From Actinomycetota bacterium (GTDB taxonomy: Bacteria > Actinomycetota > Thermoleophilia > Miltoncostaeales > Miltoncostaeaceae): 23,004 nt of DNA. Within the stretch, counting starts at the first letter, position 1, and every line of letters begins with the position of its first letter. Location: the NCBI GenBank assembly GCA_005800465.1, contig SYFI01000048.1:1-23004 (forward strand). Reading direction: 5' to 3'. Of the stretch, positions 1-7,314 are shown in pieces. The position numbers and the translations under genes are program-made. A model generated the notes under the pieces. The model searched no databases and was not told the DNA's origin. It saw only the letters and a program-made list of their open reading frames with translations.

Positions 1-369
1 GATGGCCTGGCCCCGTACTCGTTCGACCTCGGTGAACTGTGGGAACAGCGCACTGGGCTGCCAATGGTGTTCGCCGTATGGGCAGCGCGGGAGGATGCCA
101 TGCGTACCCGTGGGCCCCAGATCGATCGCCTGGCCAGCGCCATCGACGACGCCCGTGCTGCGTATCTGCGCGATCCCGACGCGGTCGCCCGCGCAGCAGC
201 CGAGCGCTTCCCATTCCCCGAGGCGTACATCCGCGGGTATCTCGGGAGGCTGCGCTACGAGTTCGGGCCAGCCGAGCGTGCGGGTCTGGCGCAGTTCCTC
301 CAGATGGCCCGTGCCGCGGGTGAGCTCGATCAGGTGCCGAGCATCGCCGACACCGCGGTGGCGGCATGA
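1..369 (+). CDS. mqnA: MqnA, chorismate dehydratase of the futalosine pathway (3' part only)
   Basis: The reading frame is open from base 1 and ends at the TGA at 367-369, so only the last 122 residues are present. MqnA removes water from chorismate to give 3-[(1-carboxyvinyl)oxy]benzoate, the first step of futalosine menaquinone synthesis. The visible part starts with the conserved stretch DLGELWEQRTGLPMVFAVWA, which matches the 'DLG.W...TGLP.VFAvWa' block in the C-terminal lobe of this periplasmic-binding-protein-like fold. The remainder is the usual helical end. The stop overlaps the mqnC start (ATGA at 366-369), indicating translational coupling and confirming the pathway. Identity is secure from the motif plus the neighbour; the N-terminal half lies outside the window. 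Confidence 0.9.
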   Translation, partial: DGLAPYSFDLGELWEQRTGLPMVFAVWAAREDAMRTRGPQIDRLASAIDDARAAYLRDPDAVARAAAERFPFPEAYIRGYLGRLRYEFGPAERAGLAQFLQMARAAGELDQVPSIADTAVAA

Positions 370-1454
370 GCACAACCCTCAGCCATCACCTCGACATCAT
401 TGAGCGGATCGACGCCGGCGAGCGCCTTGACGACGAGGGTGCCCGGGCGCTCATGAACTCACGCGACGTGCTGGCCGTGGCCGCCGCGGCCCGGCGTGCC
501 CGCGATCGTGTGACTGACCCCGACGTGGTCACGTTCGTCATCGATCGCAACGTCAACTACACCAACTTCTGCGTGACCGACTGCGATTTCTGTGCCTTCT
601 ACCGCCGCCCGCGTGACCCGGGTGGGTACATCCTCCCCAAGCAGGTCATCTTCCGGAAGATCGAGGAGACGCTCAGCCTCGGTGGCACGGCGCTGCTGCT
701 GCAAGGGGGGCACCACCCCAACCTGCGCATTGATTGGTACGAGGATCTGTTCACCGACATCAAGCGCCGGTACCCCATCCACCTGCACGCGCTCTCGCCC
801 AGCGAGGTGCTGCACATCGCCCACTACTCAAAGCTCACGCTTGATGAGACGCTCAACCGCCTCATCGCGGCCGGCCTCGATTCGATTCCTGGCGGTGGCG
901 CTGAGATTCTCGTGGACACGGTGCGCGACATCATCGCCCCACGCAAGACGACCACCGCGGAGTGGCTTGGCGTGATGCGCGAAGCGCACCTGAAGGGCAT
1001 CGGATCGAGCGCCACCATGATGTTCGGCACCGTCGACTCGATCGACGACCGCATTGAGCACCTGCGGGTGCTGCGCGAGCTTCAGGACGAGACGGGTGGG
1101 TTCGTGGCCTTCGCGTGCTGGTCGTACCAGCCCGGCGGCTGCTCAGCACGGGGCGACGACCATCTCGGCATCACCGCGGCCGACTACCTCATGATGAATG
1201 CGGTGTCGCGCCTGTATCTGGACAACATCATCCACATGCAGAGCTCGTGGGTGACCCAGGGCCTGCGAATCGGCCAGTTGGCACTCGAGGCTGGCTGCGA
1301 CGACATGGGCTCGATAATGATCGAGGAGAACGTGGTGCGGGCCGCTGGCACGGCGTTTACGCTCGATACCCCGCGCATGGTGGAGGCCATCGAGGCCACC
1401 GGCCGCCGTGCAGTGCAGCGCGACACCCGCTACCGGGTCGTCCGCCGGTTCTGA
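366..1454 (+). CDS. mqnC: MqnC, cyclic dehypoxanthinyl futalosine synthase (radical SAM)
   Basis: This 362-residue protein cyclises dehypoxanthinyl futalosine, the radical step of the futalosine menaquinone pathway. The radical-SAM cluster motif CVTDCDFC (C-x3-C-x2-C, about residues 68-75) is preceded by the family's typical 'RNVNYTNFC'. The SAM-binding region includes LLLQGGHHPNL, and further MqnC hallmarks are ALSPSEV, IPGGGAEI and FACWSYQPG. Length is normal for the family. The ATG at 366 overlaps the mqnA stop, so the two are cotranslated. A GC-rich hairpin starts at the stop codon and probably ends the transcript. The other mqn genes (mqnB/mqnD) are not in view; an amidohydrolase at 4355 may supply the deaminase step. 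Confidence 0.95.
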   Translation: MSTTLSHHLDIIERIDAGERLDDEGARALMNSRDVLAVAAAARRARDRVTDPDVVTFVIDRNVNYTNFCVTDCDFCAFYRRPRDPGGYILPKQVIFRKIEETLSLGGTALLLQGGHHPNLRIDWYEDLFTDIKRRYPIHLHALSPSEVLHIAHYSKLTLDETLNRLIAAGLDSIPGGGAEILVDTVRDIIAPRKTTTAEWLGVMREAHLKGIGSSATMMFGTVDSIDDRIEHLRVLRELQDETGGFVAFACWSYQPGGCSARGDDHLGITAADYLMMNAVSRLYLDNIIHMQSSWVTQGLRIGQLALEAGCDDMGSIMIEENVVRAAGTAFTLDTPRMVEAIEATGRRAVQRDTRYRVVRRF

Positions 1455-1474
1455 GGAGGCGCACCGGCCTCCTC
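1453..1474. terminator. Hairpin between convergent mqnC and the lipA-rhodanese pair
   Basis: Perfect 8-bp stem GAGGAGGC (1453-1460) and GCCTCCTC (1467-1474) with loop GCACCG, beginning in the mqnC stop codon. There is no T-run, so the fold is clear but terminator function is inferred from its place between convergent genes. Confidence 0.55.
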
Positions 1475-1544
1475 CCCCGCATGGTCGCTGCCCTCTTTAC
1501 CGTTACCTGCACCCCGGTGGTAGGCACCCGTGGGCATTGCGGCG

Positions 1545-1853
1545 CTAGGCGGTGGGAAGCCCCGCCTGCGACCACGCGACGATGCCGCCCTCCAGATTGA
1601 CCAGCGGGCCGAACCCCTCGTTGGCCTCCAAGTACTCGCACACATTCTGTGAGCGACCGCCGCTGTGGCAACTGAAGATGACCGTGCGGTCGCGCGGCAC
1701 CTCGGCCAGACGGTCGATCAGCTCGCTCATGGCGATATGCGTGGCGCCGGGGATGGCCGACTGCGCCACCTCCTCATCCTCGCGTACGTCAATGATGACG
1801 GCGTCGCCTGCGTCAACCGCGGCCTTCGCCTGCTGGGGAGTCATGAGTTCCAT
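1545..1853 (-). CDS. Single-domain rhodanese-like sulfurtransferase
   Basis: A 102-residue protein made of one rhodanese domain. The active-site loop is CHSGGRS (about residues 62-68), whose cysteine carries the persulfide in this family. The N-terminal part shows the typical 'VIIDVRE..E....IPGATHI' block and the C-terminal part 'NLEGGIVAWSQAGLP'. There is no signal peptide or membrane segment, so it is cytoplasmic (GlpE/PspE-like size). It starts 9 nt after the lipA stop on the same strand, so the two are probably one transcript. A sulfur-carrier role beside lipoyl synthase, which consumes sulfur from an iron-sulfur cluster, is attractive but is inference. No strong Shine-Dalgarno was seen, consistent with coupling to lipA. 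Confidence 0.9.
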   Translation of the reverse strand: MELMTPQQAKAAVDAGDAVIIDVREDEEVAQSAIPGATHIAMSELIDRLAEVPRDRTVIFSCHSGGRSQNVCEYLEANEGFGPLVNLEGGIVAWSQAGLPTA

Positions 1854-1862
1854 GCGGTGAAC

Positions 1863-2942
1863 CTAGACGACGCCCGTGGCCATCTCATCGGCAACGCGGT
1901 CGGCCTCGAATGAACTGCGCACCAGCGGACCGGCCTCCACGTGCACCAGACCGAGGCGACTGCCCATTGCGGCCAGTGCCGGGTACTCGGCCGGCGCGTA
2001 GAAACGCCCCACGGGCAGGTGCTTCGGGCCGCCGGGGCTGAGGTACTGCCCCACGGTCACCACCCCGGTGCCGGTGGCGGCCAGATCGGCAAACACCGTG
2101 GCGATCTCGGGGAGCGTCTCACCGAGCCCCACCATGATGCCGCTCTTGGTGGGCAGGCCCGACGCGGCCGATCGCTCCAGCAGGTCGAGGGTGCGCTCAT
2201 ACCGCGCCCCGGGCCGAACCCGCGAATACAGGCGCGGCACGGTTTCGGTGTTGTGGTTCAGCACATCGGGCGCGGCCTCGATAACCATGTCGAGGGCATC
2301 CCAGTTACCGCGGAAGTCGGGGATGAGCACCTCCACCCGCGTGTCGGGCAGACGGTCGCGCAGTGCGCGGATGACCGACGCGAAGTGCGCGGCGCCCCCA
2401 TCGGGCCGGTCGTCGCGTGCCACCGCCGTGACCACCACATAACGCAAACCCATGGCGGCCGCAGCCTCGGCAACACGCCCGGGCTCCTCCGGGTCGGGCG
2501 GCAGCATGGGCTTGCCCGTGGCCACATCACAAAAGCGGCAGCCCCGGGTGCAGGTCTCACCAGAGATCATGAACGTGGCGGTACCGCGACTCCAGCAGCG
2601 CTGGATATTGGGGCACGAGGCCTCCTCGCACACGGTCACCAGGCTCTCCTGACGCATGAGGGCCTTCAGCGTGACGTAGCCGGGGCCGAACGAACCCTTC
2701 TCCACTACCCAGCGGGGCAGCCGGGCACGATCCAGCAGTTGCTGCAGCTCGCGCGCGGAGATGTCCACCGGATCGAGCGACCCGGCAGGCCCATCGCCAA
2801 CCAGCACATCGCCAACCAGCACCTCGGGTACCCAGCCGGCCGCATGCGCCTCACGGATCTTGGCCAGCAGATTGTCGTCAGCGGCCATGTCGACGCGGAG
2901 CGCGCGCTGGCCCTGCGTGGCTATTTCGTGATCGCTACTCAC
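1863..2942 (-). CDS. lipA: LipA, lipoyl synthase (radical SAM)
   Basis: Lipoyl synthase inserts two sulfurs into octanoyl groups on lipoyl-dependent enzymes. Both cluster motifs are present: the auxiliary cluster CEEASCPNIQRC (C-x4-C-x5-C) and the radical-SAM CTRGCRFC (C-x3-C-x3... CxxxCxxC form). The conserved C-terminal RSS (VRSSFEAD), whose serine ligates the auxiliary cluster, is also visible. At 359 residues it is longer than most LipA because of roughly 90 residues before the 'GPGY...K..' region; this leader contains a duplicated VLVGD (see the tandem repeat). The start used is GTG at 2942, and an ATG at 2888 is an alternative; neither has a convincing Shine-Dalgarno. It is divergent from dcd across 59 bp. 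No lipB is visible. Confidence 0.93.
   Translation of the reverse strand: MSSDHEIATQGQRALRVDMAADDNLLAKIREAHAAGWVPEVLVGDVLVGDGPAGSLDPVDISARELQQLLDRARLPRWVVEKGSFGPGYVTLKALMRQESLVTVCEEASCPNIQRCWSRGTATFMISGETCTRGCRFCDVATGKPMLPPDPEEPGRVAEAAAAMGLRYVVVTAVARDDRPDGGAAHFASVIRALRDRLPDTRVEVLIPDFRGNWDALDMVIEAAPDVLNHNTETVPRLYSRVRPGARYERTLDLLERSAASGLPTKSGIMVGLGETLPEIATVFADLAATGTGVVTVGQYLSPGGPKHLPVGRFYAPAEYPALAAMGSRLGLVHVEAGPLVRSSFEADRVADEMATGVV
2793..2822. repeat. 15-bp perfect tandem duplication inside lipA
   Basis: ATCGCCAACCAGCAC occurs twice back to back (2793-2807 and 2808-2822). It is in frame and duplicates five residues (VLVGD) in the N-terminal leader of LipA. Confidence 0.9.
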
Positions 2943-3001
2943 ATTCCGCAGGCTAGTGAAGGCCGAGCCCTCGGGCAGGCCATCGGGTAGCGTCCCCGCC
3001 C

Positions 3002-3553
3002 ATGGTCCTGTCAGATCGCACTATCCGCGAGGAGCTCGCTTCCGGGCGTCTCATCATCGACCCGCTCGACGACGCGCTCGTTCAGCCGTCGTCGGTTGAC
3101 CTGCGGGTTTCCAACGAGTTCCGCGTGTTCCGCAACCACACGCAGGCATTCATCGACCCGCGAGAGCCCGAGGGCGACCTCACGGAGTTGGTACGGGTGG
3201 ACGAGGGCGAGCCATTCGTGCTGCACCCCGGCGAGTTCGTATTGGGGTCCACGCTTGAACGGGTGGGAATCCCGGGCGATCTGGTGGCGCGGCTCGAGGG
3301 AAAGTCGAGTCTGGGTCGCCTGGGCCTGCTCATCCACTCGACCGCCGGCTACATCGACCCGGGGTTTGAGGGTAACATCACGCTTGAGTTCTCGAACGTG
3401 GCAAGCCTGCCGGTGCTCATTCATCCGGGCATGCGTATCGGCCAGATCTCGTTCCTGCAGATGAGCACGCCCGTTGACAAGCCGTATCAGGGCAAGTATC
3501 AGGGACAGGCAGGGCCCACGGCCAGCCGATCGCATCAGGACTTCAGAAGCTAG
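3002..3553 (+). CDS. dcd: dCTP deaminase, probably the bifunctional dUMP-forming type
   Basis: A 183-residue trimeric dUTPase-fold enzyme. It carries the signature RLEGKSSLGRLGL and the catalytic-loop STAGYIDPGFEGNITLE, where the glutamate is the deamination base, and the C-terminal GPTASRSHQDF, the nucleotide-closing arm. Monofunctional enterobacterial enzymes have TAHxIDPGW, whereas bifunctional enzymes that convert dCTP directly to dUMP have TAG(F/W/Y)IDPGF. This one has TAGYIDPGF, so the dUMP-forming form (Mycobacterium/Methanocaldococcus type) is favoured. The segment before KYQGQ is shorter than in those relatives. The ATG at 3002 fits the family N-terminus (MVLSDRTI). Its TAG shares a CTAG with the converging membrane-protein gene. 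Confidence 0.93.
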   Translation: MVLSDRTIREELASGRLIIDPLDDALVQPSSVDLRVSNEFRVFRNHTQAFIDPREPEGDLTELVRVDEGEPFVLHPGEFVLGSTLERVGIPGDLVARLEGKSSLGRLGLLIHSTAGYIDPGFEGNITLEFSNVASLPVLIHPGMRIGQISFLQMSTPVDKPYQGKYQGQAGPTASRSHQDFRS

Positions 3554-3927
3554 AAGCGGCGCTTGCTCCTGCTGGCCCGGCCGCTGTAGCGGCGATCGGC
3601 GATGTACGCACCAAGCACCGCCACGACCAGCGATGCCACCAGGGTGATGACCGACTGACCATTTCCGCCGGCCCCGAACTCGGGTTCGGCCGGGCCGCCG
3701 AATGCGTTGACGATCCACAGCACGATGACCACGGCGGCCCACAGCAGCCAACCCAGCGCCCATGCCGCAACGGCGGTAGATGGACGGCGGTCGAGGGTGC
3801 GCACGCCGGCGAGAAATCCGGCCAGCAGGAAGCCCGCGAGGATGACGACGATGCGCAGCGACAGGTCGGCGCCGGATGAGGCCGCAAGGGCCAGCATCCC
3901 CACCAATCCACCCCATCCGACTGCCAT
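3550..3927 (-). CDS. Small integral membrane protein of unknown function
   Basis: A 125-residue hydrophobic protein that I do not recognise with certainty. Two or more segments near the N-terminus (about residues 5-42, containing GFLLAGFLAG), one at about 52-77 (WALGWLLWAAVVIVLWIV) and one at about 92-112 (SVITLVASLVVAVLGAYIA) look membrane-spanning. The C-terminus is basic (RRYSGRASRSKRRF) and probably cytoplasmic. Glycine/alanine-rich helices resemble small TIGR04086/YrzE-like membrane proteins, but this is only a resemblance. Its TAG stop is intertwined with the dcd stop, and it diverges from tatA across 108 bp. Codon use matches its neighbours, so it is likely a real gene. Confidence 0.7.
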   Translation of the reverse strand: MAVGWGGLVGMLALAASSGADLSLRIVVILAGFLLAGFLAGVRTLDRRPSTAVAAWALGWLLWAAVVIVLWIVNAFGGPAEPEFGAGGNGQSVITLVASLVVAVLGAYIADRRYSGRASRSKRRF

Positions 3928-3999
3928 CGGCTCAACGCGTATGCCTCAGCCCCCCCGTTCAGTGGTTGCCCGTCGTGCCCATGCTAACGTCGCGGCGAG

Positions 4000-4017
4000 G
4001 TTCCCCCACCGGGGAAC
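4000..4017 (+). promoter_or_regulatory. Hairpin in the tatA leader
   Basis: GTTCCCC (4000-4006) and GGGGAAC (4011-4017) form a perfect 7-bp stem around CACC, ending 18 nt before the tatA ATG. It lies in the region shared with the divergent membrane gene. Function is unknown; an RNA structure controlling tatA or a protein site are both possible. Confidence 0.4.
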
Positions 4018-4035
4018 ACTGAACACGAGGTTTCC

Positions 4036-4281
4036 ATGCCCTTCGGAATCGGCCCGCTCGAACTCGTCATCCTCCTTGTGATCGTCCTCCTCATCTTCGG
4101 GGCAAAGCGCCTGCCGGAGATGGGTCGGAGCCTGGGATCAGGGATGCGTGAATTCAAGAAGGGCGTCTCCGGCGAGAAGACTGAGGAGCCGCAGGATCAG
4201 GTGACCGCCGCGCAGGCGGCCGATCCCGCGCTTCCCCAGCCGCAGACGCAGAAGACCGACGAGACGACCCCCGCCTCCTAG
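4036..4281 (+). CDS. tatA: TatA/E-family twin-arginine translocase subunit
   Basis: An 81-residue protein with the standard TatA layout: a short N-terminus, one membrane helix (about residues 7-21, LELVILLVIVLLIFG), the hinge and amphipathic helix FGAKRLPEMGRSLGSGMREFK, then an acidic, Q/P-rich tail. TatA oligomers form the passage for folded proteins exported by the Tat system. The FGxxxLPExGRxLG pattern is diagnostic. The start is the ATG at 4036, with GAGG a few bases upstream. No tatC or tatB is in the window, so the gene is solitary here. An imperfect hairpin, GACGACCC (4263-4270) with GGGTCGTC (4283-4290), spans its stop and may slow or end transcription before the amidohydrolase. Confidence 0.93.
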   Translation: MPFGIGPLELVILLVIVLLIFGAKRLPEMGRSLGSGMREFKKGVSGEKTEEPQDQVTAAQAADPALPQPQTQKTDETTPAS

Positions 4282-4354
4282 CGGGTCGTCCACCGTTCTC
4301 ATCAGGGCGGAATGGATCGTCCCAGTCGCATCACCACCCCTTACCAAGGGGGCG

Positions 4355-5620
4355 GTGCTCATTCGCGACGGCGTCATTGAGGCCGTGGGCCCGGTGCGCG
4401 CCGTCGAGCCACCCGGCGGTGCGCTTGAGATCGACCTCGACGAGGTCATCCTCATCCCAGGGCTCATCGATTCGCACTGCCATCTTGAATGGGCGCTCAC
4501 GGCCGGCGTCTCAAAGCCGGCGCCATTCCCCGCCTGGCTCGGTGGGTTCGCAGCGCGCAGCCAGGAACTGGATATGCACCACCGTGAGCGAGCCGCGCGC
4601 TGGGGAGCGTTGATGGCGCTCGCGTGCGGCACGACGACCGTCGCCGACTCGGGCCCATCGGGGGCGGCCTCGCCCGCCATCTCCGAGGCGGGGATGCGCG
4701 GCATGGTGCACCTTGAGATCTTCGGGCGTGAGCGTGGGCGTGACGCCCTTGACCGCGCGATACAGCACGCCGAGGCCATCGGGCTTCTGCGCGATGAAGT
4801 GGGCCCGGGCGTGCGCATCGGCGTCTCGCCCCATGCGCCCTACACCGTGGGGCCCGATCTGTGGACCGCCCTTCTCGAGCATCCCGACCTCGGTGACCTG
4901 CCGTTTGCCACCCACATAGCGGAGTCGCCCGAGGAGGTGCGGCTGCTCGACGAGGGTGACGGGCAACTGGGTGCCCTCTTCAAGGCCATGGGTCGCGAGC
5001 CCGGCCAGTGGCCCAGCCGTGCCCGTGGACCCGTGGCCCGTCTGGCAGCGCATGAGGTGCTGCGCCCCGGCCTCATCGTCGCACATGCGGTGCAGGTGAA
5101 TGAGATGGATGCCATGACACTCGCTGCGTGCGATGTGCGCGTCGCGCACTGCCCACAGAGCAATGCGCGACTGCACTGCGGCGATGCACCCATTGCCATG
5201 CTCGAAGAGGTTGGTGTGCGGGTGGGTCTCGGCACCGACAGCCCAGCAAGTGCCGGCGCCTATGACCTGCGTGCCGAGGCCCGTGCCGCCGGCGAGGCTG
5301 CAGCCCGGCGGGGGGAGCCCCGCTCCGCAGCCGATCTCCTCTCCATGGCCACCATGGGTTCGGCGAAGGTGCTCGGCATCGGGAACGAGGTCGGGGCGAT
5401 CGCGCCCGGCATGCTGGCCGACATGGTGGCCATCCGGCCACGCGATACCGAGGCTGCCGGGTACGATACCGCCGCCGCGGTACTCGACCCGGGATCACGG
5501 GTGGAATGGGTGATGGTGAACGGCGAGGTGCTGATTGAGGGCAACCACGCCGCCAAGGTGGATGCCGAGGGAATCATCGCCGATGCCCGGCAGGCGCGAC
5601 ACGAGATCGGTCTGGACTAG
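4355..5620 (+). CDS. Amidohydrolase, candidate aminofutalosine deaminase (MqnX-like)
   Basis: A metal-dependent hydrolase of the TRZ/ATZ-cytosine deaminase group with a TIM-barrel core. Visible metal and catalytic elements are SHCHLEWAL (HxH, about residues 41-43), HAPYTVG, the ATHIAES pair (His, Glu), VAHAVQ, VAHCPQSN and LGTDSPAS (metal Asp). The HxHLE pattern and this window's mqnA/mqnC make 6-amino-6-deoxyfutalosine deaminase a reasonable guess, but a different amidohydrolase substrate cannot be excluded. The start is a problem: the first ordinary start is GTG 4355, yet the same frame encodes LIRAEWIVPVASPPLTKGA from 4298 on. That is the usual N-terminal beta-strand block of this family, and it has no ATG/GTG/TTG before it. 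The true gene probably begins near 4295. Confidence 0.8.
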   Translation: MLIRDGVIEAVGPVRAVEPPGGALEIDLDEVILIPGLIDSHCHLEWALTAGVSKPAPFPAWLGGFAARSQELDMHHRERAARWGALMALACGTTTVADSGPSGAASPAISEAGMRGMVHLEIFGRERGRDALDRAIQHAEAIGLLRDEVGPGVRIGVSPHAPYTVGPDLWTALLEHPDLGDLPFATHIAESPEEVRLLDEGDGQLGALFKAMGREPGQWPSRARGPVARLAAHEVLRPGLIVAHAVQVNEMDAMTLAACDVRVAHCPQSNARLHCGDAPIAMLEEVGVRVGLGTDSPASAGAYDLRAEARAAGEAAARRGEPRSAADLLSMATMGSAKVLGIGNEVGAIAPGMLADMVAIRPRDTEAAGYDTAAAVLDPGSRVEWVMVNGEVLIEGNHAAKVDAEGIIADARQARHEIGLD

Positions 5621-5629
5621 GCTGCCGCG

Positions 5630-6280
5630 GTGCTCTTCGACGGGAAAAAGAACAAGATCCTCGTAAAGGCCGTCGCCATCTTGGCCATGGTCGCTTTTCT
5701 TGGCTTCGGCTTGGTGGCTGGTGGCCTTGCCGTCGGCGGCGGCTGCGGTGCCAACGATCCGGCCCAGCTGGCCATTGACGATGCGCGGTCCGCGGTGTCC
5801 AGAGCCACGGCCGAGCAGTCCGCAGCCGTCAAGGCGCTCAAGGCGTCGCCTAGCAGCGGACAGGCCCGTAAGGACATTGCGGCTGCGCGTGCCGATCTTG
5901 CATCTGCTCAGGGGCAGCTCGCCAGCGCGTTGGCTTCTCTCAACGCCACGGACCCGAAGGCTGTCACCGCTGCAGAGGCCGCCGTGGGTTTGTCGCCCAA
6001 CGACCTCACAGCCATTCAGTCGCTCGCAACGATCGCCATCGCCCAGAACAACGGTGCAGCGGCGCTCAGCGCATTGGCCAAGTACACCGCCCGCCATCCC
6101 AACGATGCCCAGGCGTTCCTCCTGTGGGGCCAGGTTGCCGAGCAGGCAGGCCAGACGAACCAGGCGATTCTCGCCTACCAGCGCTTCGTGCAGCTTGCGC
6201 CCGACGACTCACTTGCGCCAGATGTACGTACGCACCTGAAGGACATGGCGAATGCCGCCGCAAAGGCCAGCACCGGCTAG
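5630..6280 (+). CDS. Membrane-anchored TPR-like protein
   Basis: 216 residues starting at a GTG 9 nt after the amidohydrolase stop. The N-terminus has lysines (DGKKNKILVK) followed by one hydrophobic segment (about residues 10-38, ending GGLAVGGGCG), so it is an anchor or signal. The cysteine follows glycines but is not a clear lipobox. The middle (about 40-110) is Ala/Gln/Lys-rich and probably a coiled coil. The last 100 residues look like two to three tetratricopeptide repeats: AVGLSPNDLTAIQSLATIAI, then HPNDAQAFLLWGQVAEQAGQ and AILAYQRFVQLAPDD. It probably displays a protein-binding scaffold outside the membrane. No specific family assigned. It is likely the last gene of this strand run before tRNA-Lys. 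Confidence 0.75.
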   Translation: MLFDGKKNKILVKAVAILAMVAFLGFGLVAGGLAVGGGCGANDPAQLAIDDARSAVSRATAEQSAAVKALKASPSSGQARKDIAAARADLASAQGQLASALASLNATDPKAVTAAEAAVGLSPNDLTAIQSLATIAIAQNNGAAALSALAKYTARHPNDAQAFLLWGQVAEQAGQTNQAILAYQRFVQLAPDDSLAPDVRTHLKDMANAAAKASTG

Positions 6281-6326
6281 CCCACACTGTTTTGCCGTTT
6301 CACACCGGTTGCACTAACGTGGCTCC

Positions 6327-6399
6327 GGGCCGTTAGCTCAGCTGGTAGAGCAGGGGACTCTTAATCCCAAGGTCGTAGGTTCGACTCCTACACGGCCCA
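6327..6399 (+). tRNA. tRNA-Lys (anticodon CTT)
   Basis: Complete 73-nt cloverleaf. The acceptor arm is GGGCCGT/ACGGCCC with discriminator A; the D arm is GCTC...GAGC; the anticodon loop is CTCTTAA (anticodon CTT, decoding AAG); the T arm is GTAGG-TTCGACT-CCTAC. The top pair of the anticodon stem is G-A. The 3' CCA is not encoded (ACTC follows), so it must be added enzymatically. It is followed at once by a terminator hairpin. Confidence 0.97.
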
Positions 6400-6404
6400 C
6401 TCCC

Positions 6405-6430
6405 GAAAGCCACCCGTTGCGGTGGCTTTC
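6405..6430 (+). terminator. Terminator hairpin after tRNA-Lys
   Basis: GAAAGCCACC (6405-6414) pairs perfectly with GGTGGCTTTC (6421-6430) around CGTTGC. The following GTCGTTCT is only weakly T-rich. Position just after the tRNA supports it as a terminator. Confidence 0.75.
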
Positions 6431-6750
6431 GTCGTTCTGGCCGCGGACTGACGGAACCTGGGATTTCGGGCCTATTCACACGACCAACGCTCCCGACAGC
6501 CGGGGCAATCACCGCATGGAAACTAGGGTTTCGAGATGTGAAACCTCGTTTTTTCCCATGTGAATGGGGATCTGCACCGGAGTCGCCGCTCAGAGCGGAA
6601 AACGACGCGCGGCACACGCCGTTCGCCATTGGCACGACCGCGCCATGACGGTAGGTTCCCCTCCCGAAATACAGAAGGGTCCGCGCGCGGGCGCCGTGCT
6701 TTGAAGCACTGCACTTCCCCGCACTTCGGTCGCCCCGCCCAAGCGGATGT
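6431..6750. other. Non-coding stretch of about 320 bp between tRNA-Lys and the DPBB gene
   Basis: No convincing gene on either strand; the open frames here lack family features or cross the tRNA. It holds a hairpin with a T6 run (6527-6554), a small palindrome GTGCTTTGAAGCAC near 6699-6712, and separated ATTCACA/TGTGAAT copies near 6474 and 6560. GC content is locally lower than in the genes. It probably contains the promoter and a long leader for the secreted protein at 6751. Confidence 0.5.
6527..6554 (+). terminator. Possible intrinsic terminator or attenuator
   Basis: GGTTTC (6527-6532) and GAAACC (6540-6545) form a 6-bp stem with loop GAGATGT, followed by TCG and TTTTTT (6549-6554). It stands about 200 bp before the next gene, so it could be an attenuator in that gene's leader rather than an end of the tRNA transcript. 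Confidence 0.45.
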
Positions 6751-7314
6751 GTGACCAGCAGACCGAAATCGCGACTGGGAGATCCCCTGCCGCAGCGCAT
6801 CGCCATCGCCATCGCCGTCCCCACTCTCGCCCTCGGCATTTTCGCCGCGGGTGCATTGGGAGCGTCAATGCCGACCAGCGTGCCGGGGACGCAGAGCATC
6901 GCGTCCGCAGCTCCAGATCCCGCGACCGCCGTGCCTGCACGGGCGGCTGCCGCCGCGGTGCCAGACACCAACGTGGTGCTGTCGCGATCACTGGCCCCTA
7001 CCATCGCCACCGCGTACGACGCCTGGGCCGAGGGCAACGCCTGCCCGGGATTCCCGCAAACCAAGAAGAGCGACCTCACCGTGGGCTCCGATCTGGTGGG
7101 CTGCGGCAAGTACATCAAGATCTGCATCAGCGGGCGCTGCGTGGTGGCACAGAAGCGCGATACCGGCCCGTTCCGCGATGGTCGGCACATCGACATGAAC
7201 TTGGGCGCCATCATTGCGCTCGGCTTCAAGTCGCCGTACCACTTCGGCGTGCGCAAGGTCACCTGGGCCCCCCTGGTCGGCAATCCATCGCGCACCTTGG
7301 CATCCGCGAGGTAA
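6751..7314 (+). CDS. Secreted RlpA/double-psi beta-barrel-like protein
   Basis: 187 residues with a GTG start at 6751. A basic N-terminus is followed by a hydrophobic segment (about residues 17-38, RIAIAIAVPTLALGIFAAGA), which acts as signal peptide or anchor. An Ala/Pro-rich linker (about 40-75) leads to a C-terminal domain (about 80-180) with VGCGKYIKICISGRCVVAQKRDTGPF..GRHIDMNLGA. The 'DTGPf..gR.iDl..ga..alGf..GvrkV.W' pattern is typical of RlpA-like double-psi beta-barrels, which bind or cut peptidoglycan or act as expansin-like wall proteins. The Cys pairs at CGK/CISGRC may form disulfides. It stands alone between the tRNA region and a strong terminator. The exact start is uncertain because no clear Shine-Dalgarno precedes it. 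Confidence 0.75.
   Translation: MTSRPKSRLGDPLPQRIAIAIAVPTLALGIFAAGALGASMPTSVPGTQSIASAAPDPATAVPARAAAAAVPDTNVVLSRSLAPTIATAYDAWAEGNACPGFPQTKKSDLTVGSDLVGCGKYIKICISGRCVVAQKRDTGPFRDGRHIDMNLGAIIALGFKSPYHFGVRKVTWAPLVGNPSRTLASAR

Noticed and set aside
1941..2990. 349-residue open frame opposite lipA
   Set aside because: Gly/His/Arg-rich antisense product without motifs; lipA is certain.
6327..6399. tRNA-Lys as an integration (att) site
   Set aside because: No second copy of its 3' end was seen and no integrase lies nearby.
6431..6750. ydaO/c-di-AMP riboswitch before the secreted wall-type protein
   Set aside because: Expected on biological grounds in actinobacteria, but the conserved core sequences are not present.
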